64,000 nt of DNA from Pseudomonas sp. W4I3 (GTDB lineage: Bacteria; Pseudomonadota; Gammaproteobacteria; Pseudomonadales; Pseudomonadaceae), in NCBI RefSeq assembly GCF_030816195.1, contig NZ_JAUSXS010000001.1:5417501-5481500 (forward strand). Direction: 5' to 3'. Shown here piece by piece: positions 49,169 through 58,148 of the stretch. The notes below the pieces were generated by a model. That model was not told the DNA's origin. It did not search any database and saw only the letters and a program-made list of their open reading frames with translations. The position numbers were made by a program, and so were the translations under genes. Numbering within the stretch: position 1 is the stretch's first letter; the number at the start of each line of letters is the position of its first letter.

Positions 49169-50137
49169 GTGACGGACCCGAATAAAGTGCGCCCCCATGA
49201 GCTGGCTCATGAGGTGCTGCAAGACGCGGCCATGGACCAAGCCCTCGATTGGCTGATCGCCTTGCAGTGCCCGCAGCCAGGCCAGCACGCCGCGTTCCAG
49301 GCCTGGCTGGCCGAGAGCCCGGCGCATGCCCACGCCTTTAACAAAGCCCAGGCTGCCTGGGGCGGCGCGCCGGTGCACAGCGCCGCCGTGGCCCTGGCCG
49401 CGCCGCGCAAACCGAGCGCCTGGCGCCGGGTCAAACCGCACTGGAAACCCCTGGCCACCGCGGCCGTGCTGCTGCTCGGCCTGTTCAGTTTCAGCAACCT
49501 GCCGGTACGCCTGCAGGCCGACCACCTCACCGTGGTCGGCGAGCGCCAGCGCCTGCAACTGGACGAAGGTTCCAACGTGCTGTTGAACACCAATTCGGCG
49601 TTTTCCAGCAGCGTCACAGACCACCAGCGCATCGCCCGCCTCTACCAGGGCGAAGCGTTTTTCGACATCGCCCCAGCCCGTGGCCTGCCGCTGGAAATCG
49701 ACGCCGGCCCGGTGCGCGCCAGCGTGCAGGACACCGCGTTTGCCGTGCGCTATCTCGACGGCGAAGCCCAGGTGCAAGTGCAGCGCGGTGATGTCGACCT
49801 GAGCAATACCTTCAACGACGCGCGGGTGCGCCTGAGTGCCGGCCAGAGCATCCGCATCGGCCCCAAGGGCTTCGGCCAGCCGGCCAAGCTGGATGCCGGT
49901 AAGGACCTGGCCTGGGTTCAGGGCCGCCTGGTCTTCGAGAACTGCCCGATGAGCGAGGTGCTGACGGAGCTGCGTCGCTATTACCCGGGCTGGATCGTCA
50001 ACACCAACGACAAGCTCGCCAGCGTCGCGGTCACCGGCAATTATCGCCTCGACCAGCCGCTGGATGTGGTGCGTTCCCTGGCCCACATCACCTCGGCCAA
50101 GCTGTCGGAATACCCGGCGCTGGTCATCTTGAACTAA
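49169..50137 (+). CDS. hxuR: FecR-family anti-sigma/transmembrane regulator (HxuR-like)
   Basis: A 322-residue FecR-type protein. Its N-terminal cytoplasmic domain (DUF4880: ALDWLIALQCPQPGQHAAFQAWLAESPAHAHAF) binds the sigma factor. A single membrane helix follows at about residues 92-108, and the periplasmic FecR domain carries GEAFFDIAP and VQVQRGDVDLS; the C-terminal part contacts the receptor. The start is GTG 49169. The 75-base gap after the sigma gene is normal for this arrangement. It should hold the sigma factor until the receptor signals haem. Confidence 0.88.
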   Translation: MTDPNKVRPHELAHEVLQDAAMDQALDWLIALQCPQPGQHAAFQAWLAESPAHAHAFNKAQAAWGGAPVHSAAVALAAPRKPSAWRRVKPHWKPLATAAVLLLGLFSFSNLPVRLQADHLTVVGERQRLQLDEGSNVLLNTNSAFSSSVTDHQRIARLYQGEAFFDIAPARGLPLEIDAGPVRASVQDTAFAVRYLDGEAQVQVQRGDVDLSNTFNDARVRLSAGQSIRIGPKGFGQPAKLDAGKDLAWVQGRLVFENCPMSEVLTELRRYYPGWIVNTNDKLASVAVTGNYRLDQPLDVVRSLAHITSAKLSEYPALVILN

Positions 50138-50138
50138 A

Positions 50139-50153
50139 TGAGAATTATTTTTA
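50139..50153. promoter_or_regulatory. Fur-like site upstream of the haem receptor
   Basis: TGAGAAT-T-ATTTTTA fits the 7-1-7 Fur consensus at 11 of 14 positions, directly after the anti-sigma stop and 100 bases before the receptor. Weaker than the sigma-gene site. Confidence 0.5.
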
Positions 50154-50253
50154 CTCGATCCTGACCGGCGATACGTCTCGTTATAGCCAATGCAACTGAT
50201 TCCTATTTGGATAGGTTCGCAACTATAAGATTCGTATCTCCGGAGCGCTCTCG

Positions 50254-52818
50254 ATGTCCTCTCGTTTCAACCGCCGGTCTTGTTCGCCCGTCCTGTCTCT
50301 GCTGACCGCCGCCATACTGATGGCCGGCGCGCCGGCGATGGCCGCCACTGCCGCCGAACCGGTGCCGCGCAGCCACGGCAACTACACGTTCAGCATCGAA
50401 CAGCAGCCACTGGTGTCGGCACTGAATGCCTTTACCGGCGTGACCGGCTGGCAAGTCGGCCTGCCGGCTGAATTGGGCCAGGGTGTATCGTCCCCAGGCG
50501 TGCGCGGTGCGTTGTCGCCGGAGAAGGCGCTGGAGCGGCTGTTGGCGGGGACAAACCTGAGCTATCGCAAGCTGGGCAATAACAACATCGTCCTGGAGAA
50601 ACGTGCCACCGGCAGCGCTCTGAACCTGCAGCAAGTGACCATCAGCGCCACCCGCACCGAGCAGGATGTGGACAGCGTACCGAGCATGGTCAGCGTGCAC
50701 GACCGCCAGGAGCTGGACCGCCAGAACGTCAACACCACCCGCGAACTGGTGCGTTACGAGCCGGGCGTGTCGGTGGGCGGCGCCGGCACCCGCTCGGGCA
50801 ACGCGGGCTATAACATTCGCGGTATCGACGGCGATCGCATTCTTACTCAGGTCGACGGCGTGGAAGTGCCGGACAACTTCTTCAACGGCCCCTACGCCAA
50901 GACCCGGCGCAACTACGTCGACCCGGAAATCGTCAAGCGCGTGGAAATCCTGCGTGGTCCGGCCTCGGCCCTGTACGGCAGCAGTGCGATTGGCGGCGCG
51001 GTGAGCTACTTCACCCTCGACCCGGATGACATCATCAAGCCCGGCCAGGACGTCGGCGCGCGCCTGAAGACCGGTTACAGCTCCGCCGACGAAAGCTGGC
51101 TGACCTCCGCCACCGTCGCCGGCCGCGTGCAGGACTTCGACGGCTTGCTGCACCTGAGCCAGCGCAACGGTCACGAAACCGAATCCTATGACGGCAACAA
51201 CGCCACCGGCCTGGCCCGCACCGGCGCCAACCCCGAAGACGCGCGCACTACCAACGTGCTGGCCAAACTGGGTTGGAATTACGGCGACGACAACCGCCTG
51301 GGCCTGACCTACGAGAAGTACAAGGATGATCGCGACGTCAACCTGAAGAACGCCGTGGGCGGCCCTTTCGTCGGTGGACGCGGTTTCAACCTTTACCGAG
51401 ACCGTCGCGGCAACGACACCATTACCCGCGAGCGTTTCGGCCTGGAAAACAGCTTCGCCCTCGACTCGCCCATCGCCGACCGCATCAAGACCAGCCTCAA
51501 TTACCAGATCGCCAAGACCGACCAGACCACGGCTGAAATCTACCAGTCGGGCCGTCGCGTATTGCGCACCCGCGATACGCTGTACGAAGAGAAACAGTGG
51601 GTCTTCGATGCGCAACTGGACAAGGCCTTCAGCCTCGGTGACACCGATCACCAAGTGACCTACGGCACCACGCTCAAGCAGCAGAAAGTCACCGGTTCGC
51701 GCGAAGGCAGCGCCACCTGCCTGGCGGTCGGCAGCGGCTGCACCGCCATCGGCGCGCCCAGCCCATCGGCCGGCGACAGCGTGAAGAAAGCCAGCGACTT
51801 CCCCGATCCGACCATCAACACCTATTCGCTGTTCGCCCAGGACCAGATCACCTGGGACAAATGGACCTTCCTGCCCGCCGTGCGCTATGACTACACCCGG
51901 CTCAAGCCCAAGCTGACCGAGGAATTCCTCAGCACCGTGAACCCCACCGGTGAATATTCCGTCGACGGCAAGGACAAGACCTGGCACCGCGTCACGCCCA
52001 AGTTCGGCCTGACCTACGCCCTGACCGATCAATACACTTGGTTCGGCCAATACGCCGAAGGTTTCCGCACACCGTCCGCCAAAGCCCTGTACGGCCGCTT
52101 CGAAAACCTCAACCTGGGCTACACCGTGGAGCCCAACCCCGACCTCAAGCCGGAAACCAGCAAGGGCATCGAAACAGGGCTGCGCGGCAAGTTCGACGAG
52201 GGCTCGTTTGAAATCGCGGTGTTCTACAACAAATACCGCAACTTCATCGACGAAGACAACGCGGTGGTCGGCGGCACCGTCGAACAGTTCCAGGCGGTGA
52301 ATATCAAGCGCGCCACCATCAAGGGCGCCGAAGCCAAGGGTCGCCTGAACCTGGATGCCTTCGGTGCGCCACAAGGCCTGTATACCCAGGGTGCGGTGTC
52401 CTACGCCCATGGCCGCAACGACGACAACGGCGAGCCGCTCAACAGCGTCAACCCGCTCAAGGGCGTCTTCGGCCTGGGCTACGATCAGGACAGCTACGGC
52501 GGCCTGGTGAGCTGGACCTTGGTGAAAAAACAGAATCGCGTCGACAGCAGCACTTTCCACGCGCCGGACGGCGATACCAGCGGCCCGTTCAAGACGCCGG
52601 GGTTCGGCATTCTCGACCTGACCGCCTACTACAAAGTCACCCACGACGTGACCATCAACGGCGGCGTCTACAACCTCACCGACAAGAAGTACTGGAACTG
52701 GGATGACGTACGCAGCTACGACAGTGTCGGCGAAGCCGCGGTGACCGGCCCGGCCAACCTCGATCGCCTGACCCAGCCGGGCCGCAACTTCGCGATCAAT
52801 GTGATCTGGGACATCTGA
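50254..52818 (+). CDS. hxuA: TonB-dependent haem/haemoglobin receptor with N-terminal signalling domain (HxuA-like)
   Basis: An 854-residue outer-membrane transducer. Signal peptide to about residue 30 (AGAPAMA), then a secretin/TonB N-terminal (STN) signalling domain at about 42-118 (YTFSIEQQPLVSALNAFTGVTGWQVG), plug domain about 125-240 (IRGIDGDRILTQVDGVEVP) and a beta barrel ending FAINVIWDI. The haem-receptor boxes are visible as FRTPSAKALYG and NPDLKPETS near residues 605-632, though no His lies between them. It signals through the FecR/sigma pair and is followed by a terminator and haem oxygenase. The symbol is by analogy with HxuA. Confidence 0.9.
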   Translation: MSSRFNRRSCSPVLSLLTAAILMAGAPAMAATAAEPVPRSHGNYTFSIEQQPLVSALNAFTGVTGWQVGLPAELGQGVSSPGVRGALSPEKALERLLAGTNLSYRKLGNNNIVLEKRATGSALNLQQVTISATRTEQDVDSVPSMVSVHDRQELDRQNVNTTRELVRYEPGVSVGGAGTRSGNAGYNIRGIDGDRILTQVDGVEVPDNFFNGPYAKTRRNYVDPEIVKRVEILRGPASALYGSSAIGGAVSYFTLDPDDIIKPGQDVGARLKTGYSSADESWLTSATVAGRVQDFDGLLHLSQRNGHETESYDGNNATGLARTGANPEDARTTNVLAKLGWNYGDDNRLGLTYEKYKDDRDVNLKNAVGGPFVGGRGFNLYRDRRGNDTITRERFGLENSFALDSPIADRIKTSLNYQIAKTDQTTAEIYQSGRRVLRTRDTLYEEKQWVFDAQLDKAFSLGDTDHQVTYGTTLKQQKVTGSREGSATCLAVGSGCTAIGAPSPSAGDSVKKASDFPDPTINTYSLFAQDQITWDKWTFLPAVRYDYTRLKPKLTEEFLSTVNPTGEYSVDGKDKTWHRVTPKFGLTYALTDQYTWFGQYAEGFRTPSAKALYGRFENLNLGYTVEPNPDLKPETSKGIETGLRGKFDEGSFEIAVFYNKYRNFIDEDNAVVGGTVEQFQAVNIKRATIKGAEAKGRLNLDAFGAPQGLYTQGAVSYAHGRNDDNGEPLNSVNPLKGVFGLGYDQDSYGGLVSWTLVKKQNRVDSSTFHAPDGDTSGPFKTPGFGILDLTAYYKVTHDVTINGGVYNLTDKKYWNWDDVRSYDSVGEAAVTGPANLDRLTQPGRNFAINVIWDI

Positions 52819-52827
52819 CGGCAACCG

Positions 52828-52871
52828 CCTCACCTCGCCGCGATGATTTCGCGGCGGGGTGAGGATTTTTT
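52828..52871 (+). terminator. Rho-independent terminator after the haem receptor gene
   Basis: A long GC-rich stem (CCTCACCTCGCCGCG with CGCGGCGGGGTGAGG, one mismatch), 7-base loop and a T-run, 10 bases after the stop codon. Confidence 0.93.
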
Positions 52872-52954
52872 ACTGTGCCGCGTCTTCCTGTTCGTCTAGT
52901 TGATAACCGCTCTCTTTAGAGCCAACAGGCGCTACCCCTTCTCAAGGACTTTTT

Positions 52955-53563
52955 ATGACCGCTTCTCCTACCGCAGAACGTCCAAGCCTGCGCTCCCAGC
53001 GCCTGAACCAGATCACCCACGAACCGCACACCAAGCTCGACGCGCTGGTCAAAGCCCACGCCCCGTTTGAAACCCAGGCCAACTTCGCCCGCTTCGTGGT
53101 GGCGCAGTACCTGTTTCAATCGGAGTTGGTCGCGCTGTACAACGATGCCGAACTGAACCAGATCATCCCGGACCTGGCCCAGCGCTGCCGCGCAGACGCT
53201 GCCAGGCTCGACCTGGGCGACCTCGACACCGACGTGCCTGCACCGGTTGCCGGTGCCGTCAACAACCCCGGCCGCGCCGAAGCCTTGGGCTGGCTGTTCG
53301 TCTCCGAAGGCTCCAAACTGGGCGCTGCCTTCCTGATCAAACGTGCCGTGGGCCTGGGCCTGAGCGAAACCTTCGGTGCCCGTCACCTGGGCGAGCCGGC
53401 GGGCGGGCGTGCCGAAGGCTGGAAACGCTTCACCCGCACCCTCGATGCGATGCAACTGAGCGCCGAAGAGGAAGGCGCCGCGGAGAAAGGTGCGATCGAT
53501 GCGTTCGTGCGCTTCACCGTATTGCTGGAACAGGCGTACGCTAGCGCCCCTGAACTGGCCTGA
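52955..53563 (+). CDS. hemO: Biliverdin-producing haem oxygenase (HemO/PigA type)
   Basis: A 202-residue bacterial haem oxygenase, releasing iron, CO and biliverdin from haem. The proximal ligand is H25 in THEPHTKLDALV, and the distal helix GWLFVSEGSKLGAAFL is present. The sequence follows P. aeruginosa PigA/HemO over its whole length (LRSQRLN near the start, GARHLGEPAGGRAEGWKRF later). It lies beyond a terminator, so some transcription must come from read-through or a promoter in the 83-base gap, where I saw no good Fur box. It completes the haem uptake and use pathway with the genes upstream. Confidence 0.93.
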   Translation: MTASPTAERPSLRSQRLNQITHEPHTKLDALVKAHAPFETQANFARFVVAQYLFQSELVALYNDAELNQIIPDLAQRCRADAARLDLGDLDTDVPAPVAGAVNNPGRAEALGWLFVSEGSKLGAAFLIKRAVGLGLSETFGARHLGEPAGGRAEGWKRFTRTLDAMQLSAEEEGAAEKGAIDAFVRFTVLLEQAYASAPELA

Positions 53564-53587
53564 GCCCCAATTTAAGCGCGATCCAAT

Positions 53588-53674
53588 GTGGGAGGGGGCT
53601 TGCTCCCGATGGCGGTGTATCAGTCAACGAATCTATTACTGACCCACCGCCATCGGGAGCAAGCCCCCTCCCAC
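53588..53674. repeat. REPIN, GTGGGAGGGGGCTTGC family
   Basis: Inverted REP pair with GTGGGA ends outward, 25 bases after hemO. Confidence 0.92.
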
Positions 53675-53729
53675 ATTCAGACCGCATTTCAATGCTGACT
53701 TTTTTGTTGCTCCCAACCTTGCACACACC

Positions 53730-54131
53730 ATGACCGGCAAACTCCAATCCACCTCTAAAATCGCGCAGATCCTGTACGGCCTGCTGGCCTACGTCAGCCT
53801 GGGGATCGGCCTGGTGGCGATTGTCATACCGGGTTTGCCCACCACCGAATTCATCCTGCTGGCCGCCTGGGCCGCCACTAAAAGCTCACCACGCCTCAGC
53901 GCCTGGCTGGAAAACCACCGCCTGTTCGGACCGATCCTGGTCAACTGGCGCAATGGCAAGATCATCGCGCGCCGGGCCAAAGTCAGCGCCACCGTGAGCA
54001 TGTTGCTGTGCGCCGCGCTGATGCTGGTGATGCTCGACCATGGCTGGCCGATCTACCTGGCAATCGCCGGCATGAGCCTGGGCAACCTGTGGATCTGGTC
54101 GCGCCCCGAACAGCTCGCACGCCCCGTATAA
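53730..54131 (+). CDS. YbaN-family DUF454 inner membrane protein
   Basis: A 133-residue membrane protein with the DUF454 pattern: GLLAYVSLGIGLVAIVIPGLPTTEFILLAAWAATKSSPRLSAWLENHRLFGPILVNWRNGKIIARRAK, then two helices near the C-terminus. E. coli YbaN is a small inner membrane protein without firm function; in some Pseudomonas the gene lies next to haem oxygenase, as here, so a haem-related role is possible but unproven. Confidence 0.85.
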   Translation: MTGKLQSTSKIAQILYGLLAYVSLGIGLVAIVIPGLPTTEFILLAAWAATKSSPRLSAWLENHRLFGPILVNWRNGKIIARRAKVSATVSMLLCAALMLVMLDHGWPIYLAIAGMSLGNLWIWSRPEQLARPV

Positions 54132-54209
54132 CGCTGCGTGCAGGCGCCTACCGCTCATCGGCTGTTACTCATGAATTGATTTGTTACGCCGATGTTTCAG
54201 GCATGGCGC

Positions 54210-54254
54210 CGAATGGACTTGGCACTTTTGCGTGCTTCTCAACAAGTCCATTCG
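54210..54254 (+). promoter_or_regulatory. Stem-loop immediately upstream of the chemoreceptor start
   Basis: CGAATGGACTTG (54210-54221) pairs perfectly with CAAGTCCATTCG (54243-54254). The 21-base loop contains a smaller GCAC/GTGC stem. The structure ends 11 bases before the ATG and has no T-run, so translation control or a DNA-binding site is more likely than termination. Confidence 0.55.
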
Positions 54255-54265
54255 TGAGTGAACCT

Positions 54266-56404
54266 ATGTTCGACACCCTCTCTATCCGCTTGAAAATCGT
54301 GCTGCTGTCCGGCCTCTGCCTGCTAGGCGTGATTGCACTGGTGGTCGGCATTAACATCTACAACACCAACCAGAACGACCAACTGGTCAGTGACTCAAGC
54401 TCACGAATGCTGACGGCCAGCGTAGAACAGCTGCTACAGGCCAAGGCGGCCGAACAGGCCGTGCAGTTGCAGAAAACTTTCAACGAAAACCTGCTAGTGG
54501 TCACCGCCCTCGCCGACCAGGTCAAAGACCTGCGCAACCTAGGGACCAAGCGTTCCCTGGAAGCCGGAGCCCTGCGCGAAGATCTCAATCAGAGCGTAAA
54601 AACCGCCTTTGACCGCAACACCAAGGTGCTGGGCATCTGGCTGTCGTTCGAACCCAACGCACTGGATGGCAAGGACAGCGAATTCGTTGACGACAAGGCG
54701 CGCGTCTCCAACGAGAAAGGCCGCTTCTCCAGCTATTGGAGCCGGGCCGGCGGCGAAAGCCTGAACACGATCATGGTTGAAGATGACCTGACGAAAACCA
54801 CCCTCAACCTCAGCGGCACGCCCTACAACATTTGGTACACCTGCCCACGCGATACGCGCACCACCTGCCTGCTGGACCCGTACGAAGACACGGTGGCCGG
54901 CAAACCCGTGCTGATGACCACCATCTCCCAGCCTTTGATCGTGGACGGCAAGGTGATCGGCGTGGTCGGTGTGGACATCGCCCTCAATGCCCTGCAAGCC
55001 GTCACCGATGCGGCTCAGAAAGACCTGTTCAACGGCGCTGGGCATTTGGAAGTGCTGTCCAGCACCGGCCTGATCGCCGCCTACAGCGGTGAGCCGGCGC
55101 GCGTGGGCAAGAACCTGATCGACACCCTTGGCGCCGAAGGCAAAGAGATCGTGCAACTGCTCGCCAATGATCGCCCGATGATCCGCGAACAGGACGAGAC
55201 CATTCGCACCGTGTACCCCGTCAAGCCGATTGCCGACGCCAAATCCTGGGGCGTCGTGATCAAGCTGCCCAAGGCCGTGATGCTCGCCGATAACGTCAAG
55301 CTGCAAGCGGTGCTTGACGACGCGCAGTCCACAGGAACCCTCAAAGCCTTGCTGGTCGCGGCGGCCGCCGGCCTTGTTGGCCTGCTGCTGATCTGGCTGA
55401 CCGCCACCGGCGTGACCCGCCCGATCAACAGCGTGGCGGCCATGCTCAAGGACATCGCCAGCGGCGACGGCGACCTCACCCAACGCCTGGCCTATGCCAA
55501 AAAAGACGAACTGGGCGAGCTGGTGAACTGGTTCAATCGCTTCCTCGACAAGCTGCAACCGACCATTGCGCAGATCAAGCAGAGCATCACCGAAGCGCGC
55601 GGCACGGCCGACCAGTCCTCGGCCATTGCGCGTCAGACCAGCGAAGGCATGCAGGTGCAGTTCCGCGAAATCGACCAGGTGGCCACCGCGTCCAATGAGA
55701 TGAGTGCCACCGCCCATGACGTCGCCAACAGCGCCTCCAACGCCGCCAGCGCGGCACGCGGCGCGGACCAGTCGGCACGCGAAGGCATGTCGATCATCGA
55801 ACAAAGCACCCGCGACATCACCACCCTGGCCGAGGAAGTCAGCAAGGCGGTGGGCGAAGTCGAGGCGTTGGCCGTCAACAGCGAACAGATCGGTTCAGTC
55901 CTGGAAGTGATCCGCAGCATTGCCGAACAGACCAACCTGCTGGCGTTGAACGCGGCAATCGAAGCGGCGCGTGCCGGGGAAAGCGGGCGCGGTTTTGCGG
56001 TGGTGGCCGATGAGGTGCGCAACCTGGCCAAACGCACCCAGGATTCGGTCGAGGAAATTCGCCTGGTGATCGAACGCATCCAGAGCGGCACCCGCGGCGT
56101 CGTGGCGACCATGCACTCGAGCCAAAGCCAGGCCCAGAGCAATGCCGGGCAGATCCATCAGGCCGTGCAGGCGCTGGGCAAGATCAGCGACGCGGTGACG
56201 GTGATCAGCGACATGAACCTGCAGATCGCCAGCGCCGCCGAACAGCAAAGCGCAGTGGCTGAAGAGGTCAATCGCAACGTCTCGGCGATCCGCACCGTGA
56301 CCGAAACCCTCACCGGCCAGGCCACCGAGTCGGCGGCCATCAGCAGCCAGCTCAATGCCTTGGCCAGCCAGCAGATGAAGTTGATGGATCAATTCAAGGT
56401 TTAA
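54266..56404 (+). CDS. Methyl-accepting chemotaxis protein, large periplasmic dCache-type sensor
   Basis: A 712-residue chemoreceptor. TM1 is about residues 10-30, the periplasmic sensor about 31-355 (dCache-like, with LGIWLSFEPNALDGKD, YEDTVAGKPVLMTTISQPLIVDGKVIGVVGVDIAL), TM2 about 362-382, HAMP, and a signalling domain with the conserved tip (NLLALNAAIEAARAG). There is no amino-acid dCache motif as in the first chemoreceptor, so the ligand is open; the VVGVDIAL segment is common in dCache domains generally. ATG 54266 is the first codon giving a membrane anchor; upstream in-frame codons belong to another gene's region. Confidence 0.9.
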   Translation: MFDTLSIRLKIVLLSGLCLLGVIALVVGINIYNTNQNDQLVSDSSSRMLTASVEQLLQAKAAEQAVQLQKTFNENLLVVTALADQVKDLRNLGTKRSLEAGALREDLNQSVKTAFDRNTKVLGIWLSFEPNALDGKDSEFVDDKARVSNEKGRFSSYWSRAGGESLNTIMVEDDLTKTTLNLSGTPYNIWYTCPRDTRTTCLLDPYEDTVAGKPVLMTTISQPLIVDGKVIGVVGVDIALNALQAVTDAAQKDLFNGAGHLEVLSSTGLIAAYSGEPARVGKNLIDTLGAEGKEIVQLLANDRPMIREQDETIRTVYPVKPIADAKSWGVVIKLPKAVMLADNVKLQAVLDDAQSTGTLKALLVAAAAGLVGLLLIWLTATGVTRPINSVAAMLKDIASGDGDLTQRLAYAKKDELGELVNWFNRFLDKLQPTIAQIKQSITEARGTADQSSAIARQTSEGMQVQFREIDQVATASNEMSATAHDVANSASNAASAARGADQSAREGMSIIEQSTRDITTLAEEVSKAVGEVEALAVNSEQIGSVLEVIRSIAEQTNLLALNAAIEAARAGESGRGFAVVADEVRNLAKRTQDSVEEIRLVIERIQSGTRGVVATMHSSQSQAQSNAGQIHQAVQALGKISDAVTVISDMNLQIASAAEQQSAVAEEVNRNVSAIRTVTETLTGQATESAAISSQLNALASQQMKLMDQFKV

Positions 56405-56422
56405 GCAACACCACACCTCAAT

Positions 56423-56446
56423 GTGAGAGGGGGCTTGCCCCCCGCT
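56423..56446 (+). repeat. Single degenerate REP
   Basis: GTGAGAGGGGGCTTGCCCCC, one REP without a partner, between the chemoreceptor stop and the convergent Lrp gene, whose stop codon it touches. Confidence 0.7.
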
Positions 56447-56946
56447 CAGTCCTTTCCCGGTTTTGGTATCGCAATGCGGCTACTGGACTTGATTTCACGC
56501 AACGCCAGGCTGGACTGGATGGACGCAATGCCCACCTGACGTCTGAGCACCTGCTCGACAAAGTCGCTGTAGCTATCAAGATCCTTCGCCAACACCTGCA
56601 ACACGTAATCGGCATCACCAGTGATCTTGTGACAGGCCAACACTTGCGGCAATTGCGCAATCACCGCCTCGAAGGCGTCCGGAGCATGGTCGGCATGGGT
56701 AGAAAAACGGATATGCACAAACGCCATGATATCCAACCCCAGCATGCGTCGATCAAGGTTGGCTTGATAGCCTTTTATGACGCCCGCCTCCTCCATTCTC
56801 TTACGCCTTCGCCAACAAGGCGTCAGGCTTGACGATAGTCGCTCACTGAGCTCGGAATTGGAAATACTCGCGTCCTCCTGCAGCAACTCAAGGATAGCGA
56901 GGTCGGTTTGGTCAAGGCTGATACGTTTGGAACTTTTTTTCTGCAT
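56446..56946 (-). CDS. Lrp/AsnC-family transcriptional regulator
   Basis: A 166-residue regulator with an N-terminal winged helix (LDQTDLAILELLQEDASISNSELSERLSSSLTPCWRRRKRMEEAGVI) and a C-terminal ligand-binding RAM domain (ACHKITGDADYVLQVLAKDLDSYSDFV). Divergent from the acetylpolyamine amidohydrolase gene, with a 119-base AT-rich shared promoter region. Lrp-type regulators next to amino-acid catabolic genes normally sense the amino acid concerned, so ornithine or a related compound is a reasonable guess. Confidence 0.92.
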   Translation of the reverse strand: MQKKSSKRISLDQTDLAILELLQEDASISNSELSERLSSSLTPCWRRRKRMEEAGVIKGYQANLDRRMLGLDIMAFVHIRFSTHADHAPDAFEAVIAQLPQVLACHKITGDADYVLQVLAKDLDSYSDFVEQVLRRQVGIASIQSSLALREIKSSSRIAIPKPGKD

Positions 56947-57065
56947 TAAGCCATTCCTGAGTAAAAAAACCCGAAATATCTGCTAATCCGCGAAAACAAA
57001 GCAAAGAAATCGCCTCCTGGCCAGAACAGAATATTTGCACTGGTTCACATTAACGGATGCGCAGA

Positions 57066-58100
57066 ATGTTTACAGTTTTTAGTGATTCCCACCGTTTGCA
57101 CCACGGCACAGAATTAAAAGACGGCGTACTCAAGCCGTCCTTCGAACAACCAAGCCGGGCCGATACCGTCCATGACCGCGTCAAGCAGGTCGGCCTGGGC
57201 CAGATCATCGAACCGCGCGCATTTGACCGGTCGTGCTACGTCAATGCGCACAGCGAGCGCTACGTCAGTTTTCTGGAAAGTGCCTGGACGCAATGGTGCG
57301 CAACCGGACGCACTCACGATGCTTTGCCGCTGGTATGGCCCGTGCGCGATCTGGCCAACGACCAAGTACCGACCTTCATCGACGGCAAGTTGGGTTTCTA
57401 CGCCATGGATGCCGGCTCCCCGATTACCGCCACCACTTGGCAAGCTGTAAAAACCAGCGCCGATATAGCCCTCACCGGCCTTGCCCTGATCGATGAAGGC
57501 CATGACAGTGCGTTTGCGCTGTGCCGCCCGCCGGGACATCACGCTGCACGCGAATACATGGGCGGCTACTGCTACCTCAATAACGCGGCCATTGCCGCAC
57601 AACGGGCCATTACCCAAGGCGCCCAGCGTGTTGCGGTACTGGATGTCGATTTTCATCATGGCAATGGCACACAGAACATTTTCTACGACCGCAGTGACGT
57701 GATGTTCGTCTCGCTGCACGGCGAGCCGGCCGTCTCCTATCCCTACTACTCAGGCTTCAGCAGCGAAGTCGGCGCCGGCCTTGGCGAGGGGTTCAACCAC
57801 AACTACCCCTTGCCCAAAAGCACCACTTGGGAAAGCTACGGCAACGCCCTGCGCCATGCCTGCAGAACGCTCAAGCACTTTGCCCCAGAGGTGCTGGTGA
57901 TTTCGCTGGGAGTCGACACATTCAAGGACGATCCCATCAGCCATTTCCTGCTGGAAAGCGATGATTTCATCGGGATCGGAGAGCTTATTGCCAGCGTTGG
58001 CTGCCCCACTCTGTTCGTGATGGAAGGGGGTTACATGGTCGACGAAATCGGCATCAACGCCGTCAACGTGCTGCACGGATTCGAGAGCAAACGCAGCTGA
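57066..58100 (+). CDS. Acetylpolyamine amidohydrolase (class II histone-deacetylase fold)
   Basis: A 344-residue zinc deacetylase. With ATG 57066 as start, the key residues fall where I recall them in Mycoplana acetylpolyamine amidohydrolase: catalytic H158 and H159 (RPPGHHAARE), zinc ligands D195 and H197 (DVDFHHGNG) and D284 (SLGVDTF), and Y323 (EGGY). That agreement supports both function and start; ATG 57057 gives three extra residues. The enzyme removes acetyl from N-acetylputrescine and similar amines. It lies 48 bases before ornithine cyclodeaminase, in a likely operon with a permease. Confidence 0.9.
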   Translation: MFTVFSDSHRLHHGTELKDGVLKPSFEQPSRADTVHDRVKQVGLGQIIEPRAFDRSCYVNAHSERYVSFLESAWTQWCATGRTHDALPLVWPVRDLANDQVPTFIDGKLGFYAMDAGSPITATTWQAVKTSADIALTGLALIDEGHDSAFALCRPPGHHAAREYMGGYCYLNNAAIAAQRAITQGAQRVAVLDVDFHHGNGTQNIFYDRSDVMFVSLHGEPAVSYPYYSGFSSEVGAGLGEGFNHNYPLPKSTTWESYGNALRHACRTLKHFAPEVLVISLGVDTFKDDPISHFLLESDDFIGIGELIASVGCPTLFVMEGGYMVDEIGINAVNVLHGFESKRS

Positions 58101-58148
58101 GCCATCCCTCGCTCAACGGCCTTCAATTCTGGAACGGAGAATAAGAAC

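Noticed and set aside
50135..50158. A PvdS-type promoter (TAAAT, 16 bases, CGA) before the haem receptor
   Set aside because: The downstream element is CGA rather than CGT, and the receptor has its own FecI-type sigma factor in the operon; the A/T tract is better read as a weak Fur site.
50203..52833. An 876-codon open frame antisense to the haem receptor
   Set aside because: Low-complexity Val/Ala/Gly/Arg composition and complete overlap with a well-supported receptor gene.
31515..53674. Repeated palindromes considered as a CRISPR array
   Set aside because: Copies are kilobases apart, occur as inverted pairs between genes and have no uniform spacers or cas genes; they are REPINs.
54186..54195. 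FliA-type -10 (GCCGATGT) upstream of the second chemoreceptor
   Set aside because: No TAAAG-like -35 element at the required distance.
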